This document shows, one piece after another, positions 7,294 to 17,275 of a stretch of DNA of 64,000 nucleotides. Location: positions 1,178,001 through 1,242,000 of the forward strand of contig CAWICV010000001.1 in the NCBI GenBank assembly GCA_963834705.1, written 5' to 3'. This DNA is from RYN-230 sp963834705 (lineage in GTDB: Bacteria; Actinomycetota; Actinomycetes; Streptosporangiales; Streptosporangiaceae). Below the pieces are notes generated by a model that saw only the letters and a program-made list of their open reading frames with translations, searched no databases and had not been told where the DNA came from. Position 1 is the stretch's first letter. Each line of letters opens with the position of its first letter. Both the position numbers and the translations under genes were made by a program.

Positions 7294-8937
7294 ATGGCCC
7301 GCAGCACCTCCGCCCGGCCGGCCGCCACCCCGGCCCCGGCCGGTGGCCGGCCGGATGCCCAGTGGCCGGACGGTCACCCGCGCCGCCGCCGGATCCTGCT
7401 CGTGCTCTGCCTGAGCCTGCTGGTCGTGGTGATCGACAACACGATCCTGAACACCGCGCTGCCCACGCTGGCCGCCGCGCTGCACGCGGGCACCAGCGGG
7501 CTGCAGTGGATCGCCGACGCGTACACGCTGTGCTTCGCCGCGCTGCTGATCCCGGCGGGCGCGCTTGGCGACCGGTACGGCCGTAAGCTCTCCCTGCTCG
7601 GCGGCCTGGCCGTGTTCGCGCTGGGCAGCACGCTGGCCGCGTTCGCCGGCGGCACCGGCACGCTGACCACCGCGCGCGTGGTGATGGGCCTGGGCGCGGC
7701 GTTCGTCATGCCCGCCACGCTGTCCATCCTCAACTCCGTGTTCCCGCCCCGGGAGCGGCCGCAGGCCATCGCGGCCTGGTCGGCGGTGGCCGGGGTCGGC
7801 ATCGTGATCGGCCCGACCCTGGGCGGCCTGCTGCTGTCCCACTTCTGGTGGGGCAGCGTGTTCCTGATCAACGTGCCGCTGGTCGCGGTGGCGCTGGCCG
7901 GGGTGCTGCTGACCGTCCCGGAAACCGCCGAGCCGTCCGGCCACCGGCTGGACATCCTGGGCACACTGCTGGTGGCGGGCGCGCTGTTCCTGCTGGTGGA
8001 CGCCATCATCGAGGCCCCCAGCCGGGGCGGGACCGGGCCCGTCACCGTGCCCGAGGCGGCCGCCGGGCTGGCCCTGCTGGCCGGCTTCGCCTGGTGGGAA
8101 CTGCGCATCCCGCATCCGCTGATCGACCTGCGGGTGTTCCGCTCCCGGGCGTTCTCCGCCGCGGCTGGATCGGTGACGGTGATCTTCTTCGCCCTGTTCG
8201 GCAGCCTGTTCGTGCTGACCCAGTACCTGCAGCTGGTGCACGGTTACAGCCCGCTGTCCGCCGGGGTGCGCGCGCTGCCGTTCGCGCTGGCCATGGCGGC
8301 CGTGTCGCCGGTCTCGCCACTGCTGGCCCAGCGGCTGGGCGCCCGGGTCATCATCCCGGGCGGCATCGCGATGATGGGCGCCGGGCTGCTCGACCTGTCC
8401 ACCGCCCAGGTGCACACCGCCTACCCGCCGCTGGCCGTCGCGGTCGCCATCATGGGCGCGGGCATGGGCCTGGTCATGGCCCCGGCCAGCACCACCATCA
8501 TGACCACGGTGCCGGCCCACCAGGCCGGCGCAGGCAGCGCCATCAACGACACCATCCGCGAGGTCGGCGGCGCGCTGGGCATCGCCATCGTGGGCAGCCT
8601 GGCGGCCGGGGTGTACAGCTCGAAGCTGGGCAGTGCGCTGACCGCGGCTCATGCGCCGCATGCGGTCAGCCGCGTGGCCACTGGGTCTGTCGCCGCCGCG
8701 GACATCGTGGCCCGGCACGTCGGTGGGGCGCAGGGCGCCGCGCTGGCCGCGGCCGCGCACAGCGCGTTCGTCACCGCGATGGCCGACGGCATGCGGGTGG
8801 CCGCCGCGGTCGCCCTGGCCGCCGCCATCGCCGCCATCTTCGCGCTCCCCCGCCGCCCGGCCGCCCCGGCTGTGACCCCCGCCGGACCCACCGCCGGCCG
8901 GGCGGCCGGCATCTGCGTCCCGGCTGGCGTCAACTAG
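7294..8937 (+). CDS. MFS drug transporter, DHA2 (EmrB/QacA) family, 14 segments
   Basis: About 547 residues with 14 predicted membrane helices. Motifs include the DHA2 opening (LLVVVIDNTILNTALPTLAAALHA), motif A after TM2-3 (GALGDRYGRKLSLLGGLAVFALGS), motif C (AVAGVGIVIGPTLGGLLL) and the 14-TM extension around TVIFFALFGSLFVLTQYLQLVHGYSPLSAG. It would use the proton gradient to expel amphipathic compounds. AAGGAG at 7282-7287 favours ATG 7294 over GTG 7291. The divergent TetR gene is the likely repressor. The Ala/Pro-rich ends are not conserved features. Confidence 0.9.
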   Translation: MARSTSARPAATPAPAGGRPDAQWPDGHPRRRRILLVLCLSLLVVVIDNTILNTALPTLAAALHAGTSGLQWIADAYTLCFAALLIPAGALGDRYGRKLSLLGGLAVFALGSTLAAFAGGTGTLTTARVVMGLGAAFVMPATLSILNSVFPPRERPQAIAAWSAVAGVGIVIGPTLGGLLLSHFWWGSVFLINVPLVAVALAGVLLTVPETAEPSGHRLDILGTLLVAGALFLLVDAIIEAPSRGGTGPVTVPEAAAGLALLAGFAWWELRIPHPLIDLRVFRSRAFSAAAGSVTVIFFALFGSLFVLTQYLQLVHGYSPLSAGVRALPFALAMAAVSPVSPLLAQRLGARVIIPGGIAMMGAGLLDLSTAQVHTAYPPLAVAVAIMGAGMGLVMAPASTTIMTTVPAHQAGAGSAINDTIREVGGALGIAIVGSLAAGVYSSKLGSALTAAHAPHAVSRVATGSVAAADIVARHVGGAQGAALAAAAHSAFVTAMADGMRVAAAVALAAAIAAIFALPRRPAAPAVTPAGPTAGRAAGICVPAGVN

Positions 8938-8949
8938 GGTCTTCCCCTT

Positions 8950-8996
8950 CGTGATCATGACTTTGGTGTCCCAGCGACACTGAAGTCATGATCACG
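8950..8996. terminator. Long inverted repeat between convergent genes, bidirectional terminator candidate
   Basis: CGTGATCATGACTT (8950-8963) is exactly complementary to the block ending at 8996. With two mismatches the stem extends to about 21 pairs, closing on a CCAGC loop. It lies just after the MFS stop and before the end of the convergent APH-like gene. No T-run follows on either side, so it may act as a strong stalling hairpin or be a dispersed repeat. Confidence 0.55.
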
Positions 8997-9012
8997 TTTC
9001 GGGGTGCTGGGG

Positions 9013-9897
9013 TTAGCGGGCGGCGGACAGGAGGTCGGGCTTGTGCCGCTCGCACCAGCGCCGGGCCCGGCCGTAGAGGCCGGCCACCTGCTGCCAGTAG
9101 TCGATGAAGCCCGGGTGGCCGGCCTGCGCCGCGTCGGTGATGATGGCGGAGCTCCAGTCGTGGTTGGCCAGGACGGCCTCGGCCACCTCGCGCCGCCCGG
9201 CGGCGGCCAGCCCGTAGGCATCCAGCAGCAGCCGGAACCGGGGCAGCGCCTGGCCCTGCCGGGAGTCGCCGACATCCCGCTCGTCGTACAGTGGGCACCA
9301 GTGCCGGGCGGCGGAGGCCAGGTCCCAGGCCGGGCTGCCCGGCCCGGCCAGGTCGAAGTCGATGAGCGCCACCGCCCGCCCGGCGCGGAAGATCACGTTG
9401 GCCGGGTGCACGTCGTTGTGGCTGACCAGCGGCCCGGCGAAGCGGTCCGGGACGGGCCGCGGCCAGCGGTAGGAGGCCGGGTCGAACGAGGCCACCGCCT
9501 GGTGGTAGCGGCGCAGCAACTGGGCCACGCTGGCCAGGGTCTGCTCGGTGAGCACCTCCTCGGGCAGCGGCGGTACCGCGGCCCAGCCCTCGATGTAGCT
9601 CAGCGTCTCGGTGGTCGCGTCGGCCGCCAGCAGCCGCGGCGCGCCGTCGAAGCCGGCCGCGGCCAGATGGCCGAGCAGCGCGTGGGTGGCTGCCCCGGCC
9701 GGGGCCCGCGGGCGGCGTACGGTAGGCCCGGCCCGGTGCACCAGCCCCCGGTTGGCGGTGCCGCCCGCCATCGGCCCATCCAGCTGCGGCCCGCCCGGCT
9801 GCGGCCGCCGCACCGCCATCGCGTGCACCGCGCCACCTCCCGCCACAGGCGTCTCTGGTAACCCGGGTCCGTGCGCCACGGGCCAGTCCACCCTCAC
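9013..9897 (-). CDS. Aminoglycoside phosphotransferase (APH)-like kinase
   Basis: 294 residues with the APH/choline-kinase fold. The catalytic loop is HNDVHPANV (His160, Asp162, Asn167) and the metal-binding motif is IDFD (Asp180, Asp182). The N-lobe opens with GTANRGLVHRAGPTVRRP, a substitute for the glycine-rich loop, and the substrate lobe is alpha-helical. The GTG at 9897 overlaps the stop of the SorC-type gene (GTGA), so coupling is possible; an internal ATG at 9819 is nearer the family's usual start. Such genes are common in actinomycetes and may act on small metabolites rather than antibiotics. Substrate unknown. Confidence 0.82.
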   Translation of the reverse strand: MRVDWPVAHGPGLPETPVAGGGAVHAMAVRRPQPGGPQLDGPMAGGTANRGLVHRAGPTVRRPRAPAGAATHALLGHLAAAGFDGAPRLLAADATTETLSYIEGWAAVPPLPEEVLTEQTLASVAQLLRRYHQAVASFDPASYRWPRPVPDRFAGPLVSHNDVHPANVIFRAGRAVALIDFDLAGPGSPAWDLASAARHWCPLYDERDVGDSRQGQALPRFRLLLDAYGLAAAGRREVAEAVLANHDWSSAIITDAAQAGHPGFIDYWQQVAGLYGRARRWCERHKPDLLSAAR

Positions 9898-10859
9898 TCC
9901 CCGGGGCAGCTGGGGTTAAGCAGGTCGCGGGCCAGGCTGGCGTGCGTGACCAGGCCGTGGATCAGGCCACCGCGCAGCGCGGCGCGGACCGCGGCACTCT
10001 TGGACACGCCGTAGGCGACGGCGATGACGGACGGGATCCGGGCCAGCTCCGGTCCCGGCGTCACGATCATCCGGCTGTCCAGCGGGGTCGGCACCGGGTG
10101 CCCGTCCTCGCCCAGGAACACCCCGGCCATCTCCGCGCACACGCCGAGCCGGCCGAGCTCGGCCCGCTCGCCCGGGCTGACCGCGTCGTAGATGGTGGAC
10201 AGCCCGGGCCGCCACGCACCCACCGCGACCATGCTGATCGTCACCGACGGGACCAGGGCCAGCGCGTCGGCCACATCGGCCTGCCGCCGGATGGCGGCCG
10301 CGGTGGCCGCGTCGTCCACGATCATCGGCGCGTAGAACACGTGCGCCGTGCCGCCGCCGATCCGGGCCACCGAGCGGACCAGGTCGAGCAGGTCCCGGCC
10401 GTCCGGCGGCGGGACCGCCCCGGTGAGCTGCACGATCGGGCACGGCGGCAGCCGGGTCAGCGCGGCGGCCAGCCCGCTCAGCGACCGGGCCCAGGACAGC
10501 CCGAGCACGTCGCCCGGCGTGATGATGTCCATCAGCGCCTGCCCGGCCGCCTCGCCGATCCGGCTGCGCAGCGCGAGCGCGTCCTGGTCGGGAAAATCAA
10601 AGGCAAAGGCATATTTCAGGCCGAACGCCCCGCACAACTCGGCGGAGAGCCCGACATCGAGGCTGCCGCCGGGCAGCCCGATCTCGATGCGGACCATGCC
10701 CGCCTCGCGCGCGGAGTCGAGCAGCCGGGCCACCCGGAACCGGCTGATGCCGAGCTGGTCGGCGATGTCGACCTTGGACACGCCCTCCAGGTAGTACTGC
10801 CGCGCCACCCGGGCGGCCAGCACGATCTCCGAGGGCCGGTCGATGGACAGGCCAGCCAT
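9894..10859 (-). CDS. SorC/DeoR-type sugar-binding transcriptional regulator of the polyol operon
   Basis: About 321 residues from ATG 10859; the open frame continues 43 codons upstream but would run through the operator region. The N-terminal helix-turn-helix (AARVARQYYLEGVSKVDIADQLGISRFRVARLLDSAREAGMVRIEI) is followed by the sugar-phosphate-binding domain (GDVLGLSWARSLSGLAAAL, VQLTGAVP, GVFLGEDGHPV, VIAVAYGVSKSAAVRAALRGG). It faces the ABC transporter genes, with three GCTCA/TGAGC sites between, and should repress or activate them according to a polyol or sugar phosphate. The APH-like gene follows with a 4-base overlap. Confidence 0.88.
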   Translation of the reverse strand: MAGLSIDRPSEIVLAARVARQYYLEGVSKVDIADQLGISRFRVARLLDSAREAGMVRIEIGLPGGSLDVGLSAELCGAFGLKYAFAFDFPDQDALALRSRIGEAAGQALMDIITPGDVLGLSWARSLSGLAAALTRLPPCPIVQLTGAVPPPDGRDLLDLVRSVARIGGGTAHVFYAPMIVDDAATAAAIRRQADVADALALVPSVTISMVAVGAWRPGLSTIYDAVSPGERAELGRLGVCAEMAGVFLGEDGHPVPTPLDSRMIVTPGPELARIPSVIAVAYGVSKSAAVRAALRGGLIHGLVTHASLARDLLNPSCPGE

Positions 10860-10879
10860 GGTCCCCCACCACCTCGGTC

Positions 10880-10995
10880 GCTCATTTGAGCGGGACGGGC
10901 TCATTTTTACAGCTACATCTTGACTTTGCCCAGCACCGATCGCAATGTGTTCGGTATCAGTCTGCTCATTTGAAGCGATATCGCTCAAATGAGCG
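10880..10995. promoter_or_regulatory. Palindromic operators between SorC regulator and polyol ABC operon
   Basis: GCTCATTTGAGC lies at 10880-10891 and its reverse complement GCTCAAATGAGC at 10983-10994. A half-site GCTCATTT lies at 10899. The right cluster is larger: GCTCATTTGA at 10964, then the palindrome GCGATATCGC, then TCAAATGAGC to 10994, giving a 31-bp nearly perfect palindrome with one extra A. Sites at both ends of the intergenic region suggest looping or double repression by the SorC protein. Confidence 0.7.
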
Positions 10996-11045
10996 CGGAC
11001 GTCCTACCCGTGCGGGCAAGGCCACCTGGATGACGGGACGCGAGG

Positions 11046-12455
11046 ATGACTCGACGAAGAGACGCCGGATCAATGGCCACCCGGACCTCCCCGGCCGGGC
11101 TCAGCCGCCGGGCTTTCCTGGCCGGCAGCGCGGGCGGCGCGGCGCTGGCCCTGAGCGGCTGCGCGGCCGGCGCGGACCAGCTGTTCACCGGCGGTGCGTC
11201 CAAGAGCACCGTCACCGTGGCCATCGTGTCCAACTCGCAGATGCAGGACGCGATCAGCCTGTCCTACCTGTTCGAGCGCGAGCACCCGGGCATCCACCTG
11301 TCGTTCGTCTCGCTGCCGGAGAACGAGGCCCGGGCCAAGATCACCGCGGACGTGTCCACCCAGGGCGGCGAGTTCGACGTGGTCATGATCAGCAACTACG
11401 AGACGCCGATGTGGTCCGCCAACGGCTGGCTGACCAACCTGCAGCCGTACATCGACCGCACCCCGGGCTACGACGCGAACGACTTCCTGCCCCAGCTCCG
11501 GGCCACGCTGTCGCACAGGGGCGACCTGTACTCGGTGCCGTTCTACGGCGAGTCCTCGTTCCTGATGTACCGCAAGGACCTGCTGGCCAAGGCGGGCATC
11601 AAGATGCCGCTCCGGCCCACCTGGGACGAAGTCGGGAAGATCGCCGCCCAGATGCATAACGCCAAGAAGGGGATGGCGGGCATCTGCCTGCGCGGTGACC
11701 CGGGGTGGGGAGAAAACCTGGCCCCCATCAACACGGTGATCAACTCGTTCGGCGGCCGCTGGTTCAACCCGGCCTGGCAGGCCCAGCTGACCACCCCCGA
11801 GGTCGAGCACGCGGTGACGAAGTACGTGTCGGTCCTGCAGAAGTACGGCGAGCCGGGCGCTCCGGAGGCCGGCTTCTCCGAGTGCGCCACGCTGTATGGC
11901 CAGGGTGACGCGGCCATGTGGTACGACGCCACCTCGGCGGTCGGCGTGATCGAGGACCCGCAGGCCAGCAAGGTGGCGGGCAAGAACGGCTACGCCTGGG
12001 CGCCCAGCCAGGACGGCCGCCCGTCCGGCTGGCTGTACACCTGGTCGCTGGCCATCCCGGCCACCTGCCCGAACAAGCAGAACGCCTGGGACTTCGTGGC
12101 CTGGATGACGTCCAAGTCCTACATCCACACGGTGGGCAGCAAGCTCGGCTGGTCGCACGTGCCGCCGGGCAGCCGGTTCTCCAGCTACCAGATCCCGCAG
12201 TACAAGAAGATGTCCGCGGTCTACGGGCCGCTCACCCTGCAGTCGATGAACGCCACCAACAGCGCGCACCCGACGGTCAAGCCGGTGCCCTATACCGGCG
12301 TCCAGTTCCTGGACATCCCGGAGTTCCAGGACCTCGGCACCAACGTCAGCGAACAGCTCAGCGCGGCCATCGCCGGCCAGCAGTCGGTGTCATCCGCGCT
12401 GGCCCAGGCCCAGCTGTACGCCCAGGCCGTCGGCGACACCTACCGGCACACCTGA
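11046..12455 (+). CDS. ABC transporter sugar/polyol-binding lipoprotein (family 1 solute-binding)
   Basis: 469 residues (or 460 from ATG 11073). The leader has a twin-arginine-like SRRAFLAG and a lipobox ending LSGC, so it is probably a Tat-exported lipoprotein. The mature part is a family 1 solute-binding protein: FEREHPGIHLSFVSLPENEARAKIT, DVVMISNYETPMW, a central YSVPFYGESSFLMYRKDLL and the C-terminal IPATCPNKQNAWDFVAWMTS. This composition matches binding proteins of sorbitol/mannitol-type systems. It is first in a plus-strand operon with two permeases, an ATPase and a dehydrogenase. Confidence 0.88.
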   Translation: MTRRRDAGSMATRTSPAGLSRRAFLAGSAGGAALALSGCAAGADQLFTGGASKSTVTVAIVSNSQMQDAISLSYLFEREHPGIHLSFVSLPENEARAKITADVSTQGGEFDVVMISNYETPMWSANGWLTNLQPYIDRTPGYDANDFLPQLRATLSHRGDLYSVPFYGESSFLMYRKDLLAKAGIKMPLRPTWDEVGKIAAQMHNAKKGMAGICLRGDPGWGENLAPINTVINSFGGRWFNPAWQAQLTTPEVEHAVTKYVSVLQKYGEPGAPEAGFSECATLYGQGDAAMWYDATSAVGVIEDPQASKVAGKNGYAWAPSQDGRPSGWLYTWSLAIPATCPNKQNAWDFVAWMTSKSYIHTVGSKLGWSHVPPGSRFSSYQIPQYKKMSAVYGPLTLQSMNATNSAHPTVKPVPYTGVQFLDIPEFQDLGTNVSEQLSAAIAGQQSVSSALAQAQLYAQAVGDTYRHT

Positions 12456-12507
12456 TGGCCGGCGGGCTGGACCCGATGGACCGCACCGTAACCTCCCGGA
12501 GGCCCCG

Positions 12508-13446
12508 ATGACCGCGATCGCTCCCCCGGTTGCCGCCACCCGCACCGCCCGGGCCCGCGCCGACCGGCGCAAGCAGGGCTGGGTCCGGCGCACGCCGTTG
12601 CTGCCCGCGCTGGTGTTCACGATCATCGTGACCCAGCTGCCGTTCCTGCTCACGCTGTACTACTCGCTGCAGTCCTGGAGCCTGGTCCGGCCCGGCTCCC
12701 AGCACTTCGTAGGGTTCGCCAACTACGCGCAGGTGTTCCAGGACAGCCAGTTCCGCACCACCGCGCTGAACACGGCCATCATGACGGTCGGCGTGGTGCT
12801 CATCGCGATGCTGCTCGGCGTGGCGCTGGCCCTGCTGCTGGACCGCAAGTTCCTCGGCCGGGGCGTGGTACGCACCCTGCTGATCACCCCATTCCTGGTC
12901 ATGCCGGTGGCCGGCGCGCTGGTGTGGAAGACGGTGATGCTCGACCCCACGTTCGGCATCGCCAACTTCATCCTCCGCCCGTTCGGCATCGGCCACTTCA
13001 ACTGGATCGGCAGCTTCCCGCTCGGCTCGGTGATGATCGAGATGATCTGGCAGTGGACGCCGTTCATGATGCTGCTGGTACTGGCCGGGCTGCAGAGCCA
13101 GCCCACCGACATCCTGGAGGCGGCCCGCACCGACGGCGCCCGGCCGCTGGACATCTTCCGTGAGCTGACCCTGCCGCACCTGCGCCGGTACATCGAGCTG
13201 GGCGTCGTGCTCGGCGCCATCTACGTGGTCAACGAGTTCGACGCGATCTACATGATGACCCAGGGCGGGCCCGGCATCTCCAGCGCCAACCTGCCCTTCT
13301 ACATCTACCAGCGGGCCTTCCTCGGCTTCCAGGTCGGCCAGGCGGCGGCGATGGGCGTGGTGGTGGTCGTAGCCACCATCATCATCGCCACGTTCGCCCT
13401 CCGGCTGATCTTCACCTCGTTCTCCGGCACCGAACAGGCAGCATGA
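12508..13446 (+). CDS. ABC transporter permease, MalF-like (sugar/polyol)
   Basis: 312 residues and about six membrane helices, beginning with PLLPALVFTIIVTQLPFLLTLYYSLQSW. The EAA loop that contacts the ATPase reads EAARTDGARPLDIFRELTLPHLRR. The family signature DAIYMMTQGGPGISSANLPFYIYQRAF is near the end. It is the first permease of the polyol importer. The ATG at 12508 has GGAGG upstream, and the last four bases overlap the second permease. Confidence 0.88.
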   Translation: MTAIAPPVAATRTARARADRRKQGWVRRTPLLPALVFTIIVTQLPFLLTLYYSLQSWSLVRPGSQHFVGFANYAQVFQDSQFRTTALNTAIMTVGVVLIAMLLGVALALLLDRKFLGRGVVRTLLITPFLVMPVAGALVWKTVMLDPTFGIANFILRPFGIGHFNWIGSFPLGSVMIEMIWQWTPFMMLLVLAGLQSQPTDILEAARTDGARPLDIFRELTLPHLRRYIELGVVLGAIYVVNEFDAIYMMTQGGPGISSANLPFYIYQRAFLGFQVGQAAAMGVVVVVATIIIATFALRLIFTSFSGTEQAA

Positions 13447-14333
13447 TGACCAGCGCAGACATCACCACCGCCGACACCGGCGTGGCCACCGCGGCGCCTC
13501 GCCGGGTAGAGGCCAGGAAGAAGAAGAACCGGAACAGCATCACCTGGGGCGTCGTCGGCTGGGTGGTCGGCATCATCTTCTTCTTCCCGGTGCTGTGGAT
13601 GGTGCTCACCTCGTTCAAGACCGAGGCGCAGGCTTACACCAACGTTCCGCACCTGTTCTTCAGCCCGACGCTGTCCCAGTACCGGACGGTGTTCTCCAGC
13701 GGCCTCTGGCCGTACGTGGCCAACTCCGCGTTCGCCACCATCGTGTCCACCGCGCTGGTGCTGCTGCTGGCCATCCCGTGCGCGTTCGCGCTCTCGCTGC
13801 GCCCGGTGCGCAAGACCCGCGACGTGCTGTTCTTCTTCATCAGCACCAAGATGCTGCCGGTGGTGGCGGCGATCATCCCGATTTACATCGCCGCCCGCGA
13901 CCTGCACATGCTGGATAACATCTTCACCCTGGTCATCCTGTACACCGCGATGAACCTGCCGATCGCGGTGTGGATGATGCGGTCGTTCTTCCTCGAGGTG
14001 CCGCATGAGCTGCTCGAGGCGGCCGAGATGGACGGCGCGCCGCTGCGCCGGACCATGCGCGAGGTGATCCTGCCGGTGGTCGCCCCGGGTATCGCGGCCA
14101 CCGCGCTGATCTGCTGCATCTTCTCCTGGAACGAGTTCTTCTTCGCGGTGAACCTGACCGCCACGCAGGCCGCCACCGTGCCAGTGTTCCTGGTCGGCTT
14201 CATCTCGTCCGAGGGCCTGTACTTCGCCCAGCTGGCCGCGGCGGCCACGGTGGCGACGCTGCCGGTCATCCTGGCCGGGTGGGTGGCGCAGCGTTACCTC
14301 GTCCGCGGCCTGTCCTTCGGGGCCATCAAATGA
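13443..14333 (+). CDS. ABC transporter permease, MalG-like (sugar/polyol)
   Basis: 296 residues with six predicted membrane segments. MalG-type marks are GIIFFFPVLWMVLTSFKTEAQA, an EAA loop EAAEMDGAPLRRTMREVILPVVAPGIAATALI, and the closing AQRYLVRGLSFGAIK. It starts with ATG-ATG at 13443, overlapping the stop of the preceding permease. The two presumably form the membrane pore of the importer. The stop codon lies inside a 15-bp tandem repeat that fills the gap to the ATPase gene. Confidence 0.88.
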   Translation: MMTSADITTADTGVATAAPRRVEARKKKNRNSITWGVVGWVVGIIFFFPVLWMVLTSFKTEAQAYTNVPHLFFSPTLSQYRTVFSSGLWPYVANSAFATIVSTALVLLLAIPCAFALSLRPVRKTRDVLFFFISTKMLPVVAAIIPIYIAARDLHMLDNIFTLVILYTAMNLPIAVWMMRSFFLEVPHELLEAAEMDGAPLRRTMREVILPVVAPGIAATALICCIFSWNEFFFAVNLTATQAATVPVFLVGFISSEGLYFAQLAAAATVATLPVILAGWVAQRYLVRGLSFGAIK

Positions 14334-14370
14334 ACCACGGGCAAATGAACCACGGGCAAGTGAAATCAGG
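14328..14370 (+). repeat. 15-bp tandem repeat spanning the permease stop codon
   Basis: AAATGAACCACGGGC occurs at 14328-14342 and 14343-14357, followed by a degraded AAGTGAAATCAGG. The permease stop TGA (14331-14333) is in the first copy and is duplicated in the second. The repeat lengthens the spacer to the ATPase gene, whose ribosome site (TCAGGAG) starts at its end. Confidence 0.8.
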
Positions 14371-14378
14371 AGTCGGTC

Positions 14379-15451
<1,073 letters not shown>

Positions 15452-15452
<1 letters not shown>

Positions 15453-16450
15453 TGCGCGCGGTTATCTGGGAGGAGCCCGGGAAGCTCAGCGTCACCGAGG
15501 CGGCCGACCCCACACCGGGACATGGTGAGCTGGTCATCCAGGTGGGCAGGTGCGGCATCTGCGGGACCGACGTGCACATCGCCGACGGCGAGTTCCCGCC
15601 CACCCCGTACCCGATCATTCCCGGGCATGAGTTCGCCGGCCGCGTGGTGGCCGCCGGCCCCGGGGTGCCGCCGGGCTGGCGGGAGGGCGGGCGGGTGGCC
15701 GTGGACCCGTCGCTGTTCTGCGGCTACTGCCCGGCCTGCCACGCCGGCCGGGGCAACCTGTGCGCCAACTGGAACGCCCTCGGCGATACGGTGAGCGGCG
15801 CCTTCGCCGAGTACGTGGCGGTGCCCGCGGCCAACACCTACCGCATCCCGGACAGCGTGGACGACGCGCAGGGGGCGCTCATCGAGCCACTGTCCTGCGC
15901 GGTGCACGGACTGCGCCGGATCGGGCCGGTCACTGGGGTGGACGTGCTGCTCACCGGGGCGGGCACGATGGGCCTGCTGCTGCTGCAGCTGCTGCGCAAC
16001 GCGGGCGCGGGCGCGGTCAGCGTGGTGGACCGGAAGGAGTCCCGGCTGGAGGCGGCCAAGGCGGTCGGCGCGGACGCCGTCGCGACCGACGTGGCCGCGC
16101 TGGACCGCGGGCCGTTCGGCGTGGTCGTGGACGCGACCGGAGCCCCGGCCGCGATTGAGGCCGGGTTCGCCACCCTGGACCGCGGTGGGCGGCTGCTGGT
16201 CTTCGGCGTGACCAGCGGGGACGCCACCGTGTCGCTGTCCCCGTTCCGGATCTACAACGACGAGATCACCGTGCTCGGCTCGATGGCCGTGCTGAACAGT
16301 TTCGGCGCCGCGGCCGACCTGATGGCGGCGGGCGTCATCGACACCGCACCGCTGCTCGGCCAGCCATTCACCCTGGCCGAGTTCCCCGAGGCGCTGGCCA
16401 GCGTGCGGGCCGGCGAAGGGATCAAGATCCAGGTCGCGCCGACCGGCTGA
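15452..16450 (+). CDS. Zinc-dependent alcohol/polyol dehydrogenase (MDR family)
   Basis: 332 residues. The catalytic-zinc motif CGICGTDVHIADGEFP and GHEFAGRVV, and the four structural-zinc cysteines (CGYCPACHAGRGNLC), are present, then a GAGTMG Rossmann motif (LLTGAGTMGLLLLQLL) for NAD(P). The relatives are sorbitol, arabitol and threonine dehydrogenases. As the last gene of the importer operon, coupled by TGATG, it probably oxidises the imported polyol to a ketose. The exact substrate cannot be read. The 3' end overlaps the convergent DUF899 gene by 29 bases. Confidence 0.87.
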
Positions 16451-17138
16451 CCGGGACCGGGCCGTAGTCCAGCGACGCGTACCAGCCGTCACGGCCCGCC
16501 GGGGTCAGGTCGAGGACGTGCCAGACCGGGCTGAGCAGGTCGATGCCACGTTCTTTCCGGTCCTCGGCCAGATCCGGGTGCGCGGTGTAGACGTGCCGCG
16601 GCGACCCGTCCGGATCCAGCGTGAAGACCGAGACCGTCGAGTGCTGGCCGCCGTCCGGCCCCTCGCTGCCCAGGTCGTACTTGAACGTGTTCCCGGCGCA
16701 GCTGAGCAGGCGGAGCCGGTACCAGCCCCGGGACCGGGCGTGTCCCCGGAGCGGTCCCGGACCGGCCGCGGCCGCGATGACGAAGTCCACGTTCTGGGCC
16801 AGGTGGCTGGCCACGCCGTTGAACCCATCGATCCACATGGTGCACATCGGGCACGGCGTGGTCTGCGCCTTCCCGTACATCAACTGGTAGACGACCAGGG
16901 CCCGGTCCGGCGCGGTGAACAGCTCGGACAGCCGGACCTCGGACACCTGCGCATCCCCGCTGGCCAGGTCCCGCGGCCCCTCCTGGAACACGTAGTCCTC
17001 GACCACCGCGCCGGGCGGCAGCGCCCGGCGCAGCGCCGCGACCCGCTCCCGCTGCTGAACGAGTCCGATCTCGGCCAGCCGCAGTTCCTCCCGGCGCGCG
17101 GTGTATTCCTCCGACTCGGTGAGCCTGGTCTGCCCCAT
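16422..17138 (-). CDS. DUF899 thioredoxin-like protein
   Basis: 238 residues of the DUF899 (AhpC/TSA-like) family: an N-terminal helical part (REELRLAEIGLVQQRERVAALRRALPPGAVV), YVFQEG, then the family mark CPMCTMWIDGFNGVASHLAQ. The C-P-M-C pair occupies a thioredoxin-like position, but no function has been proven for the family. The region after it (SRGWYRLRLLSCAGNTFKYDLGSE, VSVFTLDPDGSPRHVYTAH) is typical. The length is normal. It is convergent with the polyol dehydrogenase, with a 29-base overlap, and divergent from the hydrolase. Confidence 0.85.
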   Translation of the reverse strand: MGQTRLTESEEYTARREELRLAEIGLVQQRERVAALRRALPPGAVVEDYVFQEGPRDLASGDAQVSEVRLSELFTAPDRALVVYQLMYGKAQTTPCPMCTMWIDGFNGVASHLAQNVDFVIAAAAGPGPLRGHARSRGWYRLRLLSCAGNTFKYDLGSEGPDGGQHSTVSVFTLDPDGSPRHVYTAHPDLAEDRKERGIDLLSPVWHVLDLTPAGRDGWYASLDYGPVPVSRSARPGS

Positions 17139-17275
17139 GGTCTAACTCCCGCTGCGTGACCCCCCAAACGCTCTACCCGTGCCAGTGCAGCACAGCGGGC
17201 CTGCGCTTTCCAGCACTGTTACCGGACGGCCCGCGGTGGGTAGGGCCTGAAATTGTCACCGGTGAGGGGAATGAG

